64,000 bases of DNA from Zygnema cylindricum (Eukaryota; Streptophyta; Zygnematophyceae; Zygnematales; Zygnemataceae). The notes under the pieces are model-generated. The model was not told the origin of the DNA and made no database searches. It was given only the letters and a program-made list of their open reading frames with translations. Position 1 is the stretch's first letter. Each line of letters opens with the position of its first letter. The DNA lies in the NCBI GenBank assembly GCA_037447655.1, contig JBBHKE010000063.1, positions 140,466 through 204,465 on the forward strand. Direction: 5' to 3'. Below are positions 10,650 to 22,209 of this stretch, in pieces. Position numbers and translations under genes: made by a program.

Positions 10650-10755
10650 ACTGGAGTTCCTCGACTACACTTTGGAAATTTTTGCTGCGATGGAAAAACT
10701 TGGATATCGACTTTTTCATTCAGAAAAAAACTTTTATTGCGGCCATTGTTTGGAA
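10650..10755 (+). CDS. Exon 3: C-terminal part of the METTL24-like domain
   Basis: Acceptor CCCCAG ends at 10649 and donor GAA|GTAAGT is at 10755/10756. Joined to exon 2, the first base completes a CGA codon and the frame stays open for 35 codons, giving residues such as EIFAAMEKLGYRLFHSEKN followed by a Cys-x2-His-Cys cluster. The motif LGYRLFHSExN near the C-terminus is, to my knowledge, typical of the Methyltransf_22/METTL24 family. The exact phase match across a 2-kb intron is the strongest evidence that a real gene exists here. The terminal exon was not found in the AT-rich sequence that follows. Confidence 0.6.
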
Positions 10756-12180
10756 GTAAGTTATATTCATGAATCTTTAGTGAAACCGGAACTTGTTTTT
10801 TCGGTTTCAAAAACCATGTAATTTTTTTTTTTCGGTCTCTTTTTTTTTGTCTTTTTTTTTTCTTGGTTTTTTCTGTTCCGTCTGCTTTTTTTTTTTGGTT
10901 TCTTTTTTTTTCCGGTTTAATATTATTGTTGCTATGATTGTTTTTTTTTTTTTTTAAGCGTAAGATTAGTTACCAATTTTTTACGAACCTTTTCTCACCA
11001 AAAATGTGGTTTTTATAAGTTTATAGAAGTTAAGTAGTTTTTATTAGTGGATTATTTTTTTTTTTTTTGTTTTGTTTTTCAACGTTTTATTTTGTTCATA
11101 TCTTTAATTTTTTTGTCTGTTTTGTTTTTTGTTTCTCTGCATTCGCATTTCTGGTTTCGTTTTTTTTTTTAATAATTATATTTTTTATAAATATCAAGGA
11201 AAAATATTTCATTTTTTAGAATTTAAGCAAAATAGTCGGTTGTGAATAAAAAAAATATCGAATTAAAAAAAAAGGGGGATTTTTTTTTTGTCTATTTTAG
11301 ATTTTAAACTAAAAAATATGACAAAAGTCAACTTATGGCCATTTGTACATATATTGTAAAAATCATAAATAATAATATATAATAATAATTTCATGAATAA
11401 TTAATTATTAATTATTAATTAGTTAATATTGTAAATTTCATAAAGTTTTTTTTGGTCATAATTTTTGTTTTATTCGAAAGAAAAACAGCTCAACATCTGT
11501 AGTATTCACTTCAAAAATGGTCACGATCTAATTTTGTCTTATTTGAACCTTTTTGAAAAAAATATTGTTTTTTTTTTTTTTTTAATTTATTATTTTCCTA
11601 CGATGATAACAAATTCCCACAATGGGTTATAATAATTAGTGTTGAAAACCATACTAACCATACTTTTTTTTTTTTTTTTTTTTTACTTTCATAGAAAAAA
11701 AATATGTATATACTAACAATATGCTTGTATAAACAATATATTAACAGTATATCTGTAGATTTGTATTTTATTATCAGCATACATACACTTCTCCATGTAT
11801 ATTATACATGTACAAAAAAAACCAAAAAAACCCAAAGAGGGCTTTTAGGGTTTTTTTAGGGTTTTTTAGGAAAACTCTCGGTTTTAATGGAAAATCACTT
11901 TACTTTCCCATCACTATTTTCAGTTCAAAGGGTCGTAATCTAGTGGCGCGGATATAGTGTTATTAACAATAATTGCGATTCATGGTCTATTGTACAATTC
12001 CCCATTTTTTCGTCGACGAGGGTTCACCCTAATACACATTACACAAAAGCCCGTTAAGGAAAAAAGTAGTAATATTAAAAAAAAAAAAAAGTAATATTAA
12101 GGTATATATTTGGTTCAAGGGTCTTAATTTAGGGGTGTTGATATAGTGTTATTAACAGTAAAAGCTATTCTTGATGTACT
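10756..12180. other. AT-rich region with poly-T runs; no gene seen
   Basis: It begins with the donor GTAAGT of exon 3. It consists mostly of T runs and AT-rich DNA, a few TTTAGGG-like telomeric words at 11839-11870, and remnants of the MITE terminus (GTGTTATTAACAATAATTGCGATTCATGG at about 11960, shown here only as a landmark). The last exon of the gene may hide here. Confidence 0.4.
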
Positions 12181-12229
12181 GAAGTAGTTCTACGTAGTTC
12201 TTTGTATTGTAATGTACTTTTGTACTGTA

Positions 12230-12320
12230 CTGTACTTTGTGGTGTTTTGTACCTTGCACTGAACTCTACTTTGGGTTATATTGTACTTAGTGCTGTACTG
12301 TAATTTTGTACCGTACTGAA
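12230..12320. repeat. Degenerate GTACTGTACTTT repeat, block 1
   Basis: Imperfect repeats of TACTGTACTTTG-like units. A second block lies at 13925-14080. Confidence 0.7.
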
Positions 12321-12830
12321 TCTTGCAACTTTTTGGCCATTCCGAGGTTCCGAAAGCGTCTATGTGACCCGTATTCTGCGCGCCACCGCACGTTTAGGGT
12401 TTATTTTATCCCGGTTTGTGTTTTTTAATATTAAAAAAAACAACCCGAAGCAAAGATAAACAACCCTAAACATACGAGCCCTTTTCGCGTACCCGATCGC
12501 GCGGGGTGCCGAAGGTTAATAGGGGTGCCGAAGGGGTGCCGCGGGTCCCACACTTGAGTGGGGACATGTAACGAACCCATACTGTATCTTGTGATTTTTC
12601 GCACGCGCGAGCACGCTGATTGGGTCCACACCTCGTTTTCTCCGCGCGACCGTATGTTTAGGGTTATGTTATTTCCTTTTTTTTTTGTTTTATTATAAAA
12701 AAACACAAAACAGACCCTATGACCCTATCGATACCCGATTACGGCGTGTTTTACTATCTCTTCCCGGTGTGGACACAGTGACACACGGTTTTCTAAACTA
12801 CTGGGTCTCGTAACGAACCTAGTCTGAATC
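12320..12830. repeat. Complex tandem repeat, units 1 and 2
   Basis: Two diverged units share GTTTAGGGTT, ACCCTA-type words and the marker CGTAACGAACCTAGTCTG (variants near 12570 and 12810). A third, partial unit continues at about 13775-13930 on the other side of the inserted non-LTR element. Confidence 0.55.
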
Positions 12831-12948
12831 GAGCGTTTTTAGGTGTGAAGGTCGCGGGTGAGGGGGTCCACGTCGCCTTGCACTCCTTTCACTCCAATTT
12901 CGCTTTACAACGCCTCGCGCCGCTCGGCGCGTCGCAAGTATAAATAAT

Positions 12949-13774
12949 GGGGGTCGACTTTATTAAAAAGCGCGATGGTAAACCATCTGAGTCCATAGGA
13001 ACAAAATGAAGTAGCGTTTCTAAAACTGAAAGAACCACATGATAAGGGAATAAACAAAAAAGAAAATCAAGGCAAAACCGACGAAAATACGAAAGGATGG
13101 CAAGGAAATCGAAAATACCCAAAAAAGCAAAACCCAGCAAGCAAAACATCAAAGGAAAAATCTAAGGACCCCCACCATAACTAAAAAATCTACCGAAAGC
13201 AACCACGTAGGTCCCCGAATCCCGGAGGAACACGAGGAGGAAGTTCCGGAACACGCCGTCGATCCATAACGGTAATAGACGATCGAAGTAATATAGAAGC
13301 CAACACCCGTTGTAGGGCCACGGAAAAACGTTGACGAAAAAAAGAAGTAAGGACTGAAACAGAAGGGCTCCCAGGTTCCCGCCTCTCGAACGAGCGCCGA
13401 CCACAAGTACGGAAAAACTCATCCAAAGCCACACCCAAACAACCAAATATCTCGACCGCCATCGGAATGAAGCCATCCATAGCATCGCGATGGGCATAAC
13501 CACGCTCCTTCCTTTTAGCCGCGTCACGGGCGGCCACTCCCACATGCCGAGCCGCTTGGTTGACGAATGTAGTTGAGGTAGGGTTCGCCACAACAATGTC
13601 ACCAAATGTACGACGCGCACCATCAAGTAATACAAGATCAATCCGACGCGAAGGAATAATGTGAGAGACCTCCCGGCGAACAGAAAATCCCCCCTCAGAA
13701 GCGATAGTAGCGATGGTGTCTCGAATCGTGTCGTGCGCATGAATTAACTCGCCCCCGTGGGAGCAACAAAGCAA
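12949..13774 (-). pseudogene. 5'-truncated non-LTR retrotransposon G2 (endonuclease and 3' end)
   Basis: On the minus strand a frame from 13774 to 13190 encodes the C-terminal restriction-like endonuclease of a non-LTR element. Visible are a CCSHGG zinc-ligand end, HDTIRDTIATIASEGGF, then HIIPSRRIDLVLLDGARR and GDIVVANPTS, matching a PD-(D/E)XK arrangement. It closely resembles the same region of G1 (57217-57537) but also retains the true C-terminus and a roughly 240-bp 3' UTR with AATAAA (complement at 12959-12964). The reverse transcriptase part is missing, as expected for 5'-truncated insertions. It sits inside the complex tandem repeat. Confidence 0.7.
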
Positions 13775-13924
13775 ATGGACCCTATGACCCTAAACATCCG
13801 AGGTACCCGGGCGGTATTTTGCAAAGTGTGCAGGTCTCGGCGCATTTCGCCTCGTGTAGGAGACCTGCACACCCTGCACACACACGGTTTTCTTAATTAC
13901 TGGGCCTCGTAACGAGCCTAGTCT

Positions 13925-14080
13925 GTACTTTGTGGTGTACTGTACTTGGGCCTTGTAACGAACATAGTCTGTACTTTGTGGTGTACTGTACTTTGTACTG
14001 AGCTGTACTTCGCACTGTACTGTACTTTGTGTTTTATTGTACTGTGTTGTATTGTACTTTGTTGTACTGTACTTTTTCGT
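13925..14080. repeat. Degenerate GTACTGTACTTT repeat, block 2
   Basis: About 150 bp of imperfect GTACTGTACTTTGT units, preceded by two copies of the CGTAACGARCCTAGTCTG marker (about 13905 and 13950). Confidence 0.75.
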
Positions 14081-15140
14081 TGAAAGAGGTCCATTCTGTA
14101 GAAAAAAAAAAAAAGTTCATTTTATAGTACATAACCAAAGGCTCTCAGTTTCAAAAATCTGTTCCAAAAAAAACCCAAAAGTATCAAACAAAAAAGACGG
14201 TGGTGGTCCCCACACGTGTGAAGTGACCATCACCAAATTTCTTCGATGTGAAAATAAGCTTTGTCCCACAATAAAAAAAAAAAAAAAAAATAAAATAACC
14301 AAGGTTCAAAGAATCTGTGTATAGCATATATTTTTCTTTTAGAGTCCACTTTTCGATCAAGTATTATAATTGCCCCAGAGGCATAAGTTGTTTTTTTTTT
14401 TGTTTCCGCATTGAATACAATTCAGAGGAAGGATTTTTTTTTTTGTCTTCTTTTTCTCTGTACCATTATCAGGAGGCTATATTCCATTCAGTTTCCTTTT
14501 TTCTTGGATCGAAGAAAAGAATTCTCTTTAGGTCAATCTAGCAATCGCCTTTCGGGACGTTCTCCCCCATGTACCCCATGTAAAACCCTAAAAAACCCGA
14601 AAGAACCTTAAACCCCATGTCTTTTTCTCGGATCTTTCTCCGACTCCAAGATTGAAAAAAAAAAAAAAAAAAAAAAAGGAACTAAAACGAAGTATAAAAA
14701 ATCGAGGTATGAGATGTTGCCACGTGTCGAGGACGAAAGTCACATATTGTCCTCTAAAACTTGTCTTTATCTCTAATTAGTGGCTTGTCTTCATCTCCAT
14801 CGGTGGAGTTTTTTTTCGCTATACAAAATATATTCGCGAAAACTATTGACGCCTTGTATCTGTCATGTCGCGTCGGCAGATTGTTAACTTTCTTGGATGC
14901 AAGTAACATGGAAGGACCCAAAAAAAAAAAAAACTCCAAAACTTATAAATTGTATAAGAGAAAACGCCACTAACATGGAAAAAAAATCTCCCTTATATAC
15001 AAATACCAAAAAATAAAGCTCTTTGTTTTAGGGGAAAAAAAAACCACCCTTCATGATAGTTCGTGGTTTGTAGTTACTAAATACTTTTTATCCCTGTCAT
15101 GTGATTAGAATTGTAAGACTTTATTAAAAAATGGGTTTTT
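14081..15140. other. AT-rich unique sequence; nothing recognised
   Basis: Contains several long A runs (14102, 14272, 14656) and no coding sequence that I can support. Confidence 0.3.
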
Positions 15141-15149
15141 TAGGGTTAT

Positions 15150-15310
15150 TTAAGGTTTTTTAAAAAACTATAAAGGTAAACCATTTGAGTTTATGGGACC
15201 AAAAGAAAGAAAAAAGAGGCAAACAACGGAACGGAAAAACCAAATGCATGTGAAAGCAAACAAAGACGAAAACCGAGCCGAAAGAAAGAAACAAAAACTC
15301 AGCCCGTGGT
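15150..15310 (-). mobile_element. Fragment G3: 3' UTR of the G-type non-LTR element
   Basis: The segment AAAGGTAAACCATTTGAGT with its flank GGACCAAAAGAAA matches the 3' UTR of G2 (GATGGTAAACCATCTGAGT followed by GGAACAAAATGAA at about 12975-13010). Orientation is the same as G2. Only the tail is present. Confidence 0.55.
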
Positions 15311-16000
15311 TCCATTAGGCGATGTCAATAAACGTAACAGAAGCCTTCGTTCCATTGTGTCGGGTCAGTAACCAACTTTTTTTCTGCGTGGCACATGTTG
15401 GTTGGCTCCACGTAAGAAACTATTACGATCGTGCGAATCTACATAAAATATTTGATAGCAAAGTGTGACCACATATTTGTACCAGAGGAGGTAAAAAGTG
15501 ACTCGTACGAGGTATTCGATAAAATTTGTATGAGCGGACGAAACATAAGATTTATAAAAGCGTAAAAAAATGTCAGAATCATTAGTGGATGGCAACAGGA
15601 GCGTGAAAGAATATCCTTCGTCAAAGATTTTCTCACGGCTTCCGGTGGCCTCGCATCCACCCTGGCGTAAGGCACATGGCCTATGCGACGTGTTAGCCAC
15701 CTGATCGCGCGCTCATCATAGATATTTTTTAAATTTTACGCACGACAAAATGCTATTCGTTCAGGCTCACTTCAAAAATTAACCTACTTCAGGTCACTTG
15801 TTGCAAACTGAAAGGTTCGACCGATGGCTTATCTGATTCTGCATTCGACGGTACATGTTTACGCCCATAACCTTGGAGAATCGAATCGATCATTCCGTAA
15901 CCTTGTTTTTCCGACAAAAAATAAATAAATGGTACGACACTGTACAAAACAGTACCGCCTTCAATAAACAACCTCATTTTTTCCCAAATGGAACTTCACC
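15311..16000. other. Mixed repeat remnants
   Basis: The stretch about 15590-15650 (AATATCCTTCGTCAAAGATT) resembles the interior of TIR elements S1 and S2, suggesting a decayed third S copy. Boundaries cannot be set. No gene is seen. Confidence 0.35.
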
Positions 16001-16603
16001 CTTAGGGTCGTGCTCCATCATGCGTTTCCAGTAATTGTACGATCACGTTTACTGGCAGTAATATTTGTATCACTTCTCCATCAAGTCGTGCCAGCGAGGC
16101 GTACGTGTTGGATTGCGATTGGAACCACTTAGGATCATGTTCAGTCGGCTGTGAATATTGAAAGATTTGAAAAGTACAAAATTTCAATGGCGTATCTATA
16201 CGCACGGGCGAAATTTAAGATTAATAAAACCCTATTAAATTTTAACTTTTGTAAGTGCGTACTTTATACCAATACAAATTATGTGTTGTTGCTAAATCGT
16301 GCGTTTTTTTTCATTTTTTCCGATTTCTACCTATAATTCGTGACTTTTGAAAAAATCGCAAAAAACGCGGAGTACTTTCTGTCCGGTAAACTGAACGGAA
16401 AATTTACGGAAATGTACGGTATTTAACTGGATATGTACTGTTTTCTACGGAAAATGTACGCACTTTGACGAAAAAATACGTTAAACTTATTAGTACTTTC
16501 TGTCCAGTAAACTGAACAGGAATTTCATGGAAATGTAAGGAATTTTATTGAAAAATGTACGGACATTTACGAAAAGAGACGTTGCAGTGCTACACTATTT
16601 GCG

Positions 16604-17157
16604 CGCGATAAGTTTGAAATCTGTACGAACGTCTTCTTCAATTTTTTTTCAAAGAAGCAGCCATGAAAATGAATCTTCAAGGAAACCGCCATTACTAACG
16701 CCACGGAAGTAGACTCTGAAACTGCCGTTCAAGTCGTTGCCTTCAAGTCGTTGTAGAAGCAGTTCAAGTCGCTATCTTCAAGCCGTTGTAGAAGTAGTTA
16801 CAGACCTCGACAGAAGCAACCATGCCCAGAAATCGAGGAGAGGAGTGGGATAGTCTCCCTATCAGATCGACATACTTTGAAAAAAAAATTGTGTTAGCTA
16901 GGTAAGTTTGAAATCTGTACAAACGTCGTCTTCAATTTTTTTTCAAAAAAACCGCCATGAAAACGTATCGTCAAGGAAGCCGCCATTACTGGCGCCATGG
17001 AAGTAGACAGTGAATCCGCCGTTCAAGTCGTTGTCGAAGAAGTTACATACCTCGAGAAAAGCAACAATGCCTAGAAATCGAGGAGAGGAGTGGAATAGTC
17101 TCTCTACCAGATAGTCTCGACGGACATACTCTGACAAAAAAAAAAAAAATTGCGTTA
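16604..17157. repeat. Tandem duplication of about 250-300 bp inside S1
   Basis: Two copies begin at TAAGTTTGAAATCTGTACRA (16609 and 16900) and end in an A run plus ATTGYGTTAGCYAGG. They share the blocks GAGGAGAGGAGTGG and GAAGTAGACW. On the minus strand each looks like a tRNA-headed repeat body with a T run just after the head. Confidence 0.65.
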
Positions 17158-17226
17158 GCCAGGATCTGAACCTGATCCTACATGTTTCTTACGTACCTTA
17201 TCCAACAATTTTCCGTAACCAGTTGA
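17155..17226 (-). ncRNA. tRNA-like sequence (possible SINE head)
   Basis: On the minus strand GGTTCAGATCC is a good B-box and forms a 5-bp T-stem (TCAGG/CCTGG). TGTTGGATAAGG is A-box-like, and TACGT/ATGTA could pair as an anticodon stem with a 7-nt loop containing GAA. A run of 13 T follows closely, suitable as a Pol III terminator. The acceptor stem is poor, so this is more likely a tRNA-derived repeat head than a functional tRNA-Phe. Confidence 0.35.
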
Positions 17227-17928
17227 TTTAGAATGTTCGATACACACACGGAGTGTGATAACTATTTAAACACAAACAATTATTTAGCGCTCATTTAACC
17301 GAAAACTTAAAAACTGCGGTACATGTAAAATTCAATTTTTCTTACATCTACGAAATAGTACGGATACAAATTCATTAACGATTTTAACGATTTTTTCAAA
17401 TCGATCAATGCGTTACTTACGTACAATTCGCGCGTTCGAATCGTGCCTAAAATGCGATTTGAACAACTATGTAATTATGACAATATGATTCATACGCAAA
17501 GTACTTCACGCGAAGTAAAAGAAGCGCCAGAGGGATATCCTCCGACAAAGATTTTTTCGTCGCTTCTACTCGATTTGAATACACCGTGTACGAAGGCACG
17601 TGGCATTTGCCAAATTTTTGGTTGTAATCGCTTGTACGCGCGTGGATCATAACTTTTGTTTTCAAGTGAACTAACAAACTCGTCCAGTGTGTGGCTAAGT
17701 CTCCTCTTAGGGACAGTTGAGGACACTTGCCACACAGGACAGAAGGAGCGTTTGCTTCGAAAACTCGAAATTGGAAGGTCAAAATTTTCACCCAAAAGTT
17801 TGGAGAATCTTTATGAATCTCCATTAAACATGTTTTAAATAAAAAAAAAATTACAGTACTGCTTAGTACGGTTAGGAATTTTTCCTAATATACAACCCCA
17901 ATTTTCGCTTGATGGAGCACGACCCTTG

Positions 17929-18883
17929 GGGTGTGTGCCTGTGTAACGGGAACTTTGGAATGTTACTTTAGATTTTAGCGCAGATTTTACGGTGTACTTT
18001 TCAAAGTGTTCCTATGTCAATCATTACTCGCACCTTCATTACTTCAAATATGTGATAGTTGTAGACGTCTACAAAATGTTCGACAGTTTACGAAACCAAA
18101 TATAGACGACTACGAAACTTCCTAAAATTGGTGACGTCTACCCAAACAGCAACGGTTGTAGACGTCGAGGTTTTTGTGACATCATACTATTGTAGACGTT
18201 TAGGGTTTTGTGACATAGCGACGTCATGCTACCTTGTGATGTCATCAATACGTAAACTTTCCGCCGTGGCTTCCCGATTTCTTTTTCTTGTCTTTTATCA
18301 TTTGTAATGCCATCAAACTACGAACAAAAATATTTAATGTCTTTTTTTTTTCATTTGATAATATTATTGCTCCATTTCATTTAGAGAAGAGAGAAAAAGG
18401 AGCGGTCGAGTGAGAAAGAGAGGGAGAGACGAGGACGACGTAAGCTTTTGCAAAGGACCCATGACTGAAAGTGGAGGTCCGAGACCCCAACGAGTTTTTT
18501 CTGTACATGCTTGTCATTTTCCGACGTACATGCGCGTGACGAGCAGGGAAAAAAATAGTGTGTCCTCTCCCTCATTTAAAAAATTTCGAAGACATTTCAC
18601 GCTTGCTATACCGTTTTGCTATTCATCAATCGTGTATTATTTTAATTAAAATCAGGTCGCGATTTGATTCCAATACAAGTGTGAAGATGAGCTGGCGTGA
18701 CGTGGAAGTGGGTTGAAATGATAATAACGCCAAATTGACTTACTTTCCAAGCTCCAAGATGACGCAAAATGTACTTTGGTTCTTGCCCTTTTCTGGTACG
18801 ACGTAAGATTTTCTCGTTGCAAGTCCCATTTTTTGTGAAAACAACGGAAAAAAACCCTTTCTTAAACACATGGGCACACACCC
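17929..18883. mobile_element. TIR element R2
   Basis: Ends GGGTGTGTGCCTGTGT and, read inward from the right, GGGTGTGTGCCCATGTG. Flanks are TTG (shared with S1) and TTA (18884-18886, shared with T). The interior aligns with R1 and R3, for example GAAGATGAGCTGG and GATTTTCTCGTTGCAAG. Confidence 0.7.
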
Positions 18884-18886
18884 TTA

Positions 18887-19962
18887 GGGTGCGTCTCCAT
18901 GTGCCAAAGTAAAAGTTTTTTTTTTGTCGTTTTCCCGTAAAACTTAGAGTCGTACCGCATAAGTTTCAACCGTACAAAAGAATAGAAAAAATGAGAAGTA
19001 CATTTTACGTCATCGTCAAATTTAGGATGTACCACATGTTGTCGTCTTGTGTTCTTCGACCCACGGCTACGCCAAAAAACGTCATCTTTAAACTTTTCTT
19101 TAAACCACATGAACGATGTGTTTTAGAACAAAGTTTTTCCGAAAAAAAAATAGAAACATGTATTCGCACGTGTAAAACAATTTACAAAAATTTCAAACGA
19201 ATTCAAGCGACAGCGAAAGGAACGCTATTCGTTATGTTTTGTCGGTTTGCGTCCATCAAAGTACACAAATTGTTTCGGTCAGTACGGATTTTTTCATTCC
19301 ATGGGTTTGAAAATAACGATGCCATTTGACGAAATCGTGAGAAATCACTGAGGGTGCCCCAGCAAGTCGCACACGCCGCCTCTCTCACGCAGTCTCGCAT
19401 TCTCTCCTTCAAACTGCATCACTCATTCAAATTTCACCTCTCCTCATCCTTTCACGAGGCGGCTCTACGTTGACCGTTGATAAATTTTTATCATGATTTT
19501 TTATTTATTTGTTATACTTTATTACTTTTAATTTTTTACACAAGAATGAAAAAATCAATGCATCAACTAGGAGTTAGAAATAAAGCTTAAATTTCTGGTA
19601 ATTAAATCAAATATGATATTAGATGTTTGAAATAGAAATAGAGATTCATTGGCAAACAGGCAACCGTACAGAGAAGGCAGCGTCACCCATGGACAACATC
19701 TATGGACAAAAGGTTGAAAAGGTAATTGTCTACAAATGTCACATAAGATTATACGACGTCATTGACTGTTTTGAACAATCGGGTGCGTCATTACAGATTG
19801 TAGACGTTGGCAGCCGTCACGGGCGTTGTCAGCGTATAAGATCGTCACACCCTTAAGCTTTAAATTCGTTTACACATAGGGTTACCTGAAATCCAGGTTC
19901 GACGGATCTGTGCTAAAAAACAAAGAAATTCCCTTAAGTTTTAAAAACATAGAGACGCACCC
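18887..19962. mobile_element. TIR element T
   Basis: Ends GGGTGCGTCTCCATGTG and, from the right, GGGTGCGTCTCTATG. Flanks are TTA and TTT (19963-19965). The interior differs from R and S. A 112-codon frame at 18991-19329 has no recognisable domain and I do not call it a gene. Confidence 0.6.
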
Positions 19963-19965
19963 TTT

Positions 19966-21020
19966 GTAACAGGATATCATACCTCTCAGAAAATCCCATT
20001 ACGACCACCCATTTCAACCACACATTCCACAAATTGGAAAATACACATCCACATTGGACATCACTCACATAGGGATAAACTTTAAATTAGAAGAAGCTTC
20101 TGTCCACATAACATTAGCTTGGTCTCTTGCCCTCGTGGCTCAACCCTTCTTATTAAAGTATTATCCACTACTCTCCACTCTTGAATATTCTATCTCTTAA
20201 CTACTAAAACACTGCTTAGTTTGTAAGAGATTTCAGTGCCAAAATGACAATGCTCCAATTTGGTTTTAATCACTCAGGACCAAGATCAGTCAAAATTTCT
20301 CCAAACTTTTCCAAAGGAAAAGATGATTACTTTTCCCTTAGACTTCACTATTTACCCATCGTCGCCTTGGGACTCGCTAGGCCAGAGTCAACGCTCCGTT
20401 GAACAGGTTTTACCTGGCCAATCATTGATCAGCAAGGACTCACACTGACCAATGCTAAAGCGTGCGGAATCTCTCACTAACTACGTAGCATTTTCTAACC
20501 AATCAAACGCTACATTTTACTACGTAACATTTACGTGCAAAAGTGCGCGCGAATTGAAACGCGACTTCGCACGTTCGCGCGTCACAAATTTTACACACAA
20601 AACTACCTCCGAAATTTACAAATTTTAACTTATGACGTTTCGTACTAAAAATCGTACGAAACGAACCATCCTATGTACTAAACGACTATTAGTAACTTTA
20701 TAGACGTACGTCTGAAATTCCGCGGCTACTTTTGACCCTTAACCCGTTTCAATGATACCCATTTTTCAGTCTCACCCGACGTTGTCACCTAAACACACCC
20801 ATCACTATATCTTTTGAAATCGAACTCCAAATTGCGCGATTCTTTTGCAGACGTCTACCAAATTAATAACATTATATTTGTAACCCTTAAATACCTATGT
20901 ACGCCCAAGTTCGATCCGCTATTAGTGTTACATCATCCCCTCCTTATTTTTAATTAACCTTAGTTAAAACACATTTTATTCTCAAGATGGGACTTCCATA
21001 TTATTATCCCTCTAATACCT
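19966..21020. other. Unassigned intergenic sequence
   Basis: About 1 kb without recognisable coding sequence, repeats or terminal motifs. CGCTATTAGTGTTA at about 20920 is a possible remnant of the MITE terminus. Confidence 0.3.
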
Positions 21021-21022
21021 TT

Positions 21023-21470
21023 GTAAAAACTCATAATTTTTATCTTCTAAAGTCAACTCATCTTCTAGCCTTCCTAGATAATGCACTTGCCAGTTTATAG
21101 TATTGCCGACTTTAAACCGTTGACCAATCCAATCTATTACCCATTTGTGGACCTCAGGTTCTATAATTATTGAAAGATCCAATTCCAATTCTCTTTTAGG
21201 TGGCCAAATATTTGTTAGTTTCAGCTGACTAATGTGTATTACTGGATGAATTTTTGTTGAAGATGGAAAGTCCTATTTGGCAGCAATTGACGATATCATC
21301 TTGATAACAGAAAATGGTCCAATGTACTTAGGAGCAAATTTCCCCGTAGGATCCGATTGTCCCTCGATCTTATACTTGTAATGAGTTATAGAAAGCCAAA
21401 CCTTTTCACCTGCGCTTACCGCCCAATCACCCCGTTGTTTTCCAAACTGTTTGAAGGTATTCCCAAAACT
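21023..21470 (-). pseudogene. Ty3/gypsy integrase C-terminus with chromodomain-like tail
   Basis: Minus-strand translation gives an integrase C-terminal GPY/F-like segment (GEKVWLSI, then KFAPKYIGPFSVI), one in-frame stop, then HPVIHISQLKL and a chromodomain-like stretch (VHKWVIDWIGQR, INWQVHYLGR, then EDELTLED) ending in a stop. This order is typical of chromoviral Ty3/gypsy pol (established). It is abruptly joined near 21470 to a copia LTR remnant. Confidence 0.65.
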
Positions 21471-21474
21471 TCGA

Positions 21475-22209
21475 TAGATCGGGCGGACGGGAAATGAACC
21501 GGACATCCGCGAACACGATTGTGAAGGGCAAATACCGGACGTCGAATTCTATCAAGTTAACGGTTGAGATTCGAGTGGGGACCACAGGCGACAAGATGTC
21601 CCGTAAGCACTCCAGATATCCGTACGAGATTACCACAGCAGGTTGGACGTATTGGACGGCTGCTGACTAAGCAAGCAACATTATGAGTACGGCGTCAGAT
21701 TGTAAATACCTGAAGAAATATATTTTGTTGCGTAGTGCTTTATCAAATAGTGTTTCACTATTTAGTTTTTAGGGTAGTTGCAATTAGGTTTTTGGAAGTA
21801 CATTAGAGTACCTTATCGTACTACAGTACAATACTACTATTCATGGTAATGTCATCTGATTGGCTAATGAGCAGTAGATGCTCACTTAGTGTATAAAGTT
21901 TAGGACTTAGAATTATTTTTGTATCCAGTTTTTGGGAATATGGGAAATTGAAAGGCAGTTTTTGGGAAACTTGCAGCTCCCATATCTTATGGTTTACAAG
22001 ATCAATTGTATTGCAATTTTGGGAATTGGCACTGTGCATGGTATTTTGAATATGTACTAAATTTGGCTGTAATTGAAGTTGTGAGTCTGATTTTATAATG
22101 TCAAGAAAAGTGCTATTTGGTAGAATTTCTGTTAGATTCTGTTACTATACATGTCTACATCTACGACTACTGCTGTAGCTCCACCTGTGCCACTAGTCAT
22201 AGAACAACA
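21475..22209 (+). repeat. 5' LTR remnant of copia element A
   Basis: Sequence resembles the second half of LTR1 of element D (for example GAGTGGGGACCAC and AAATAGTGTTTCAC) and ends AGAACAACA immediately before the primer-binding site. It carries the core block TAGGACTTAGAA at 21901-21912. The left part of the LTR is lost. Confidence 0.6.

Larger units (their letters stand above)
16005..17925. mobile_element. TIR element S1
   Basis: The left end GGGTCGTGCTCCATCATGCG and right end CGCTTGATGGAGCACGACCC are near-perfect inverted repeats. Flanks are TTA (16002-16004) and TTG (17926-17928), a one-base-degraded 3-bp duplication. Size is 1.9 kb because it contains an internal tandem duplication. GGG ends plus a TWA target fit PIF/Harbinger. 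No transposase is found, so it is non-autonomous. Confidence 0.65.

Noticed and set aside
11838-11872. Interstitial telomere (TTTAGGG-like strings)
   Set aside because: Only a few degenerate units are present; too short and imperfect to call a telomeric array.
14450-14541. Possible terminal exon after CCATTATCAG
   Set aside because: The acceptor is good and phase 0 fits, but the encoded 22 residues do not resemble the expected C-terminus and it is 3.7 kb beyond exon 3.
18991-19329. 112-codon frame inside TIR element T
   Set aside because: No similarity to a transposase (no DDE-like pattern visible) and not conserved in R or S elements.
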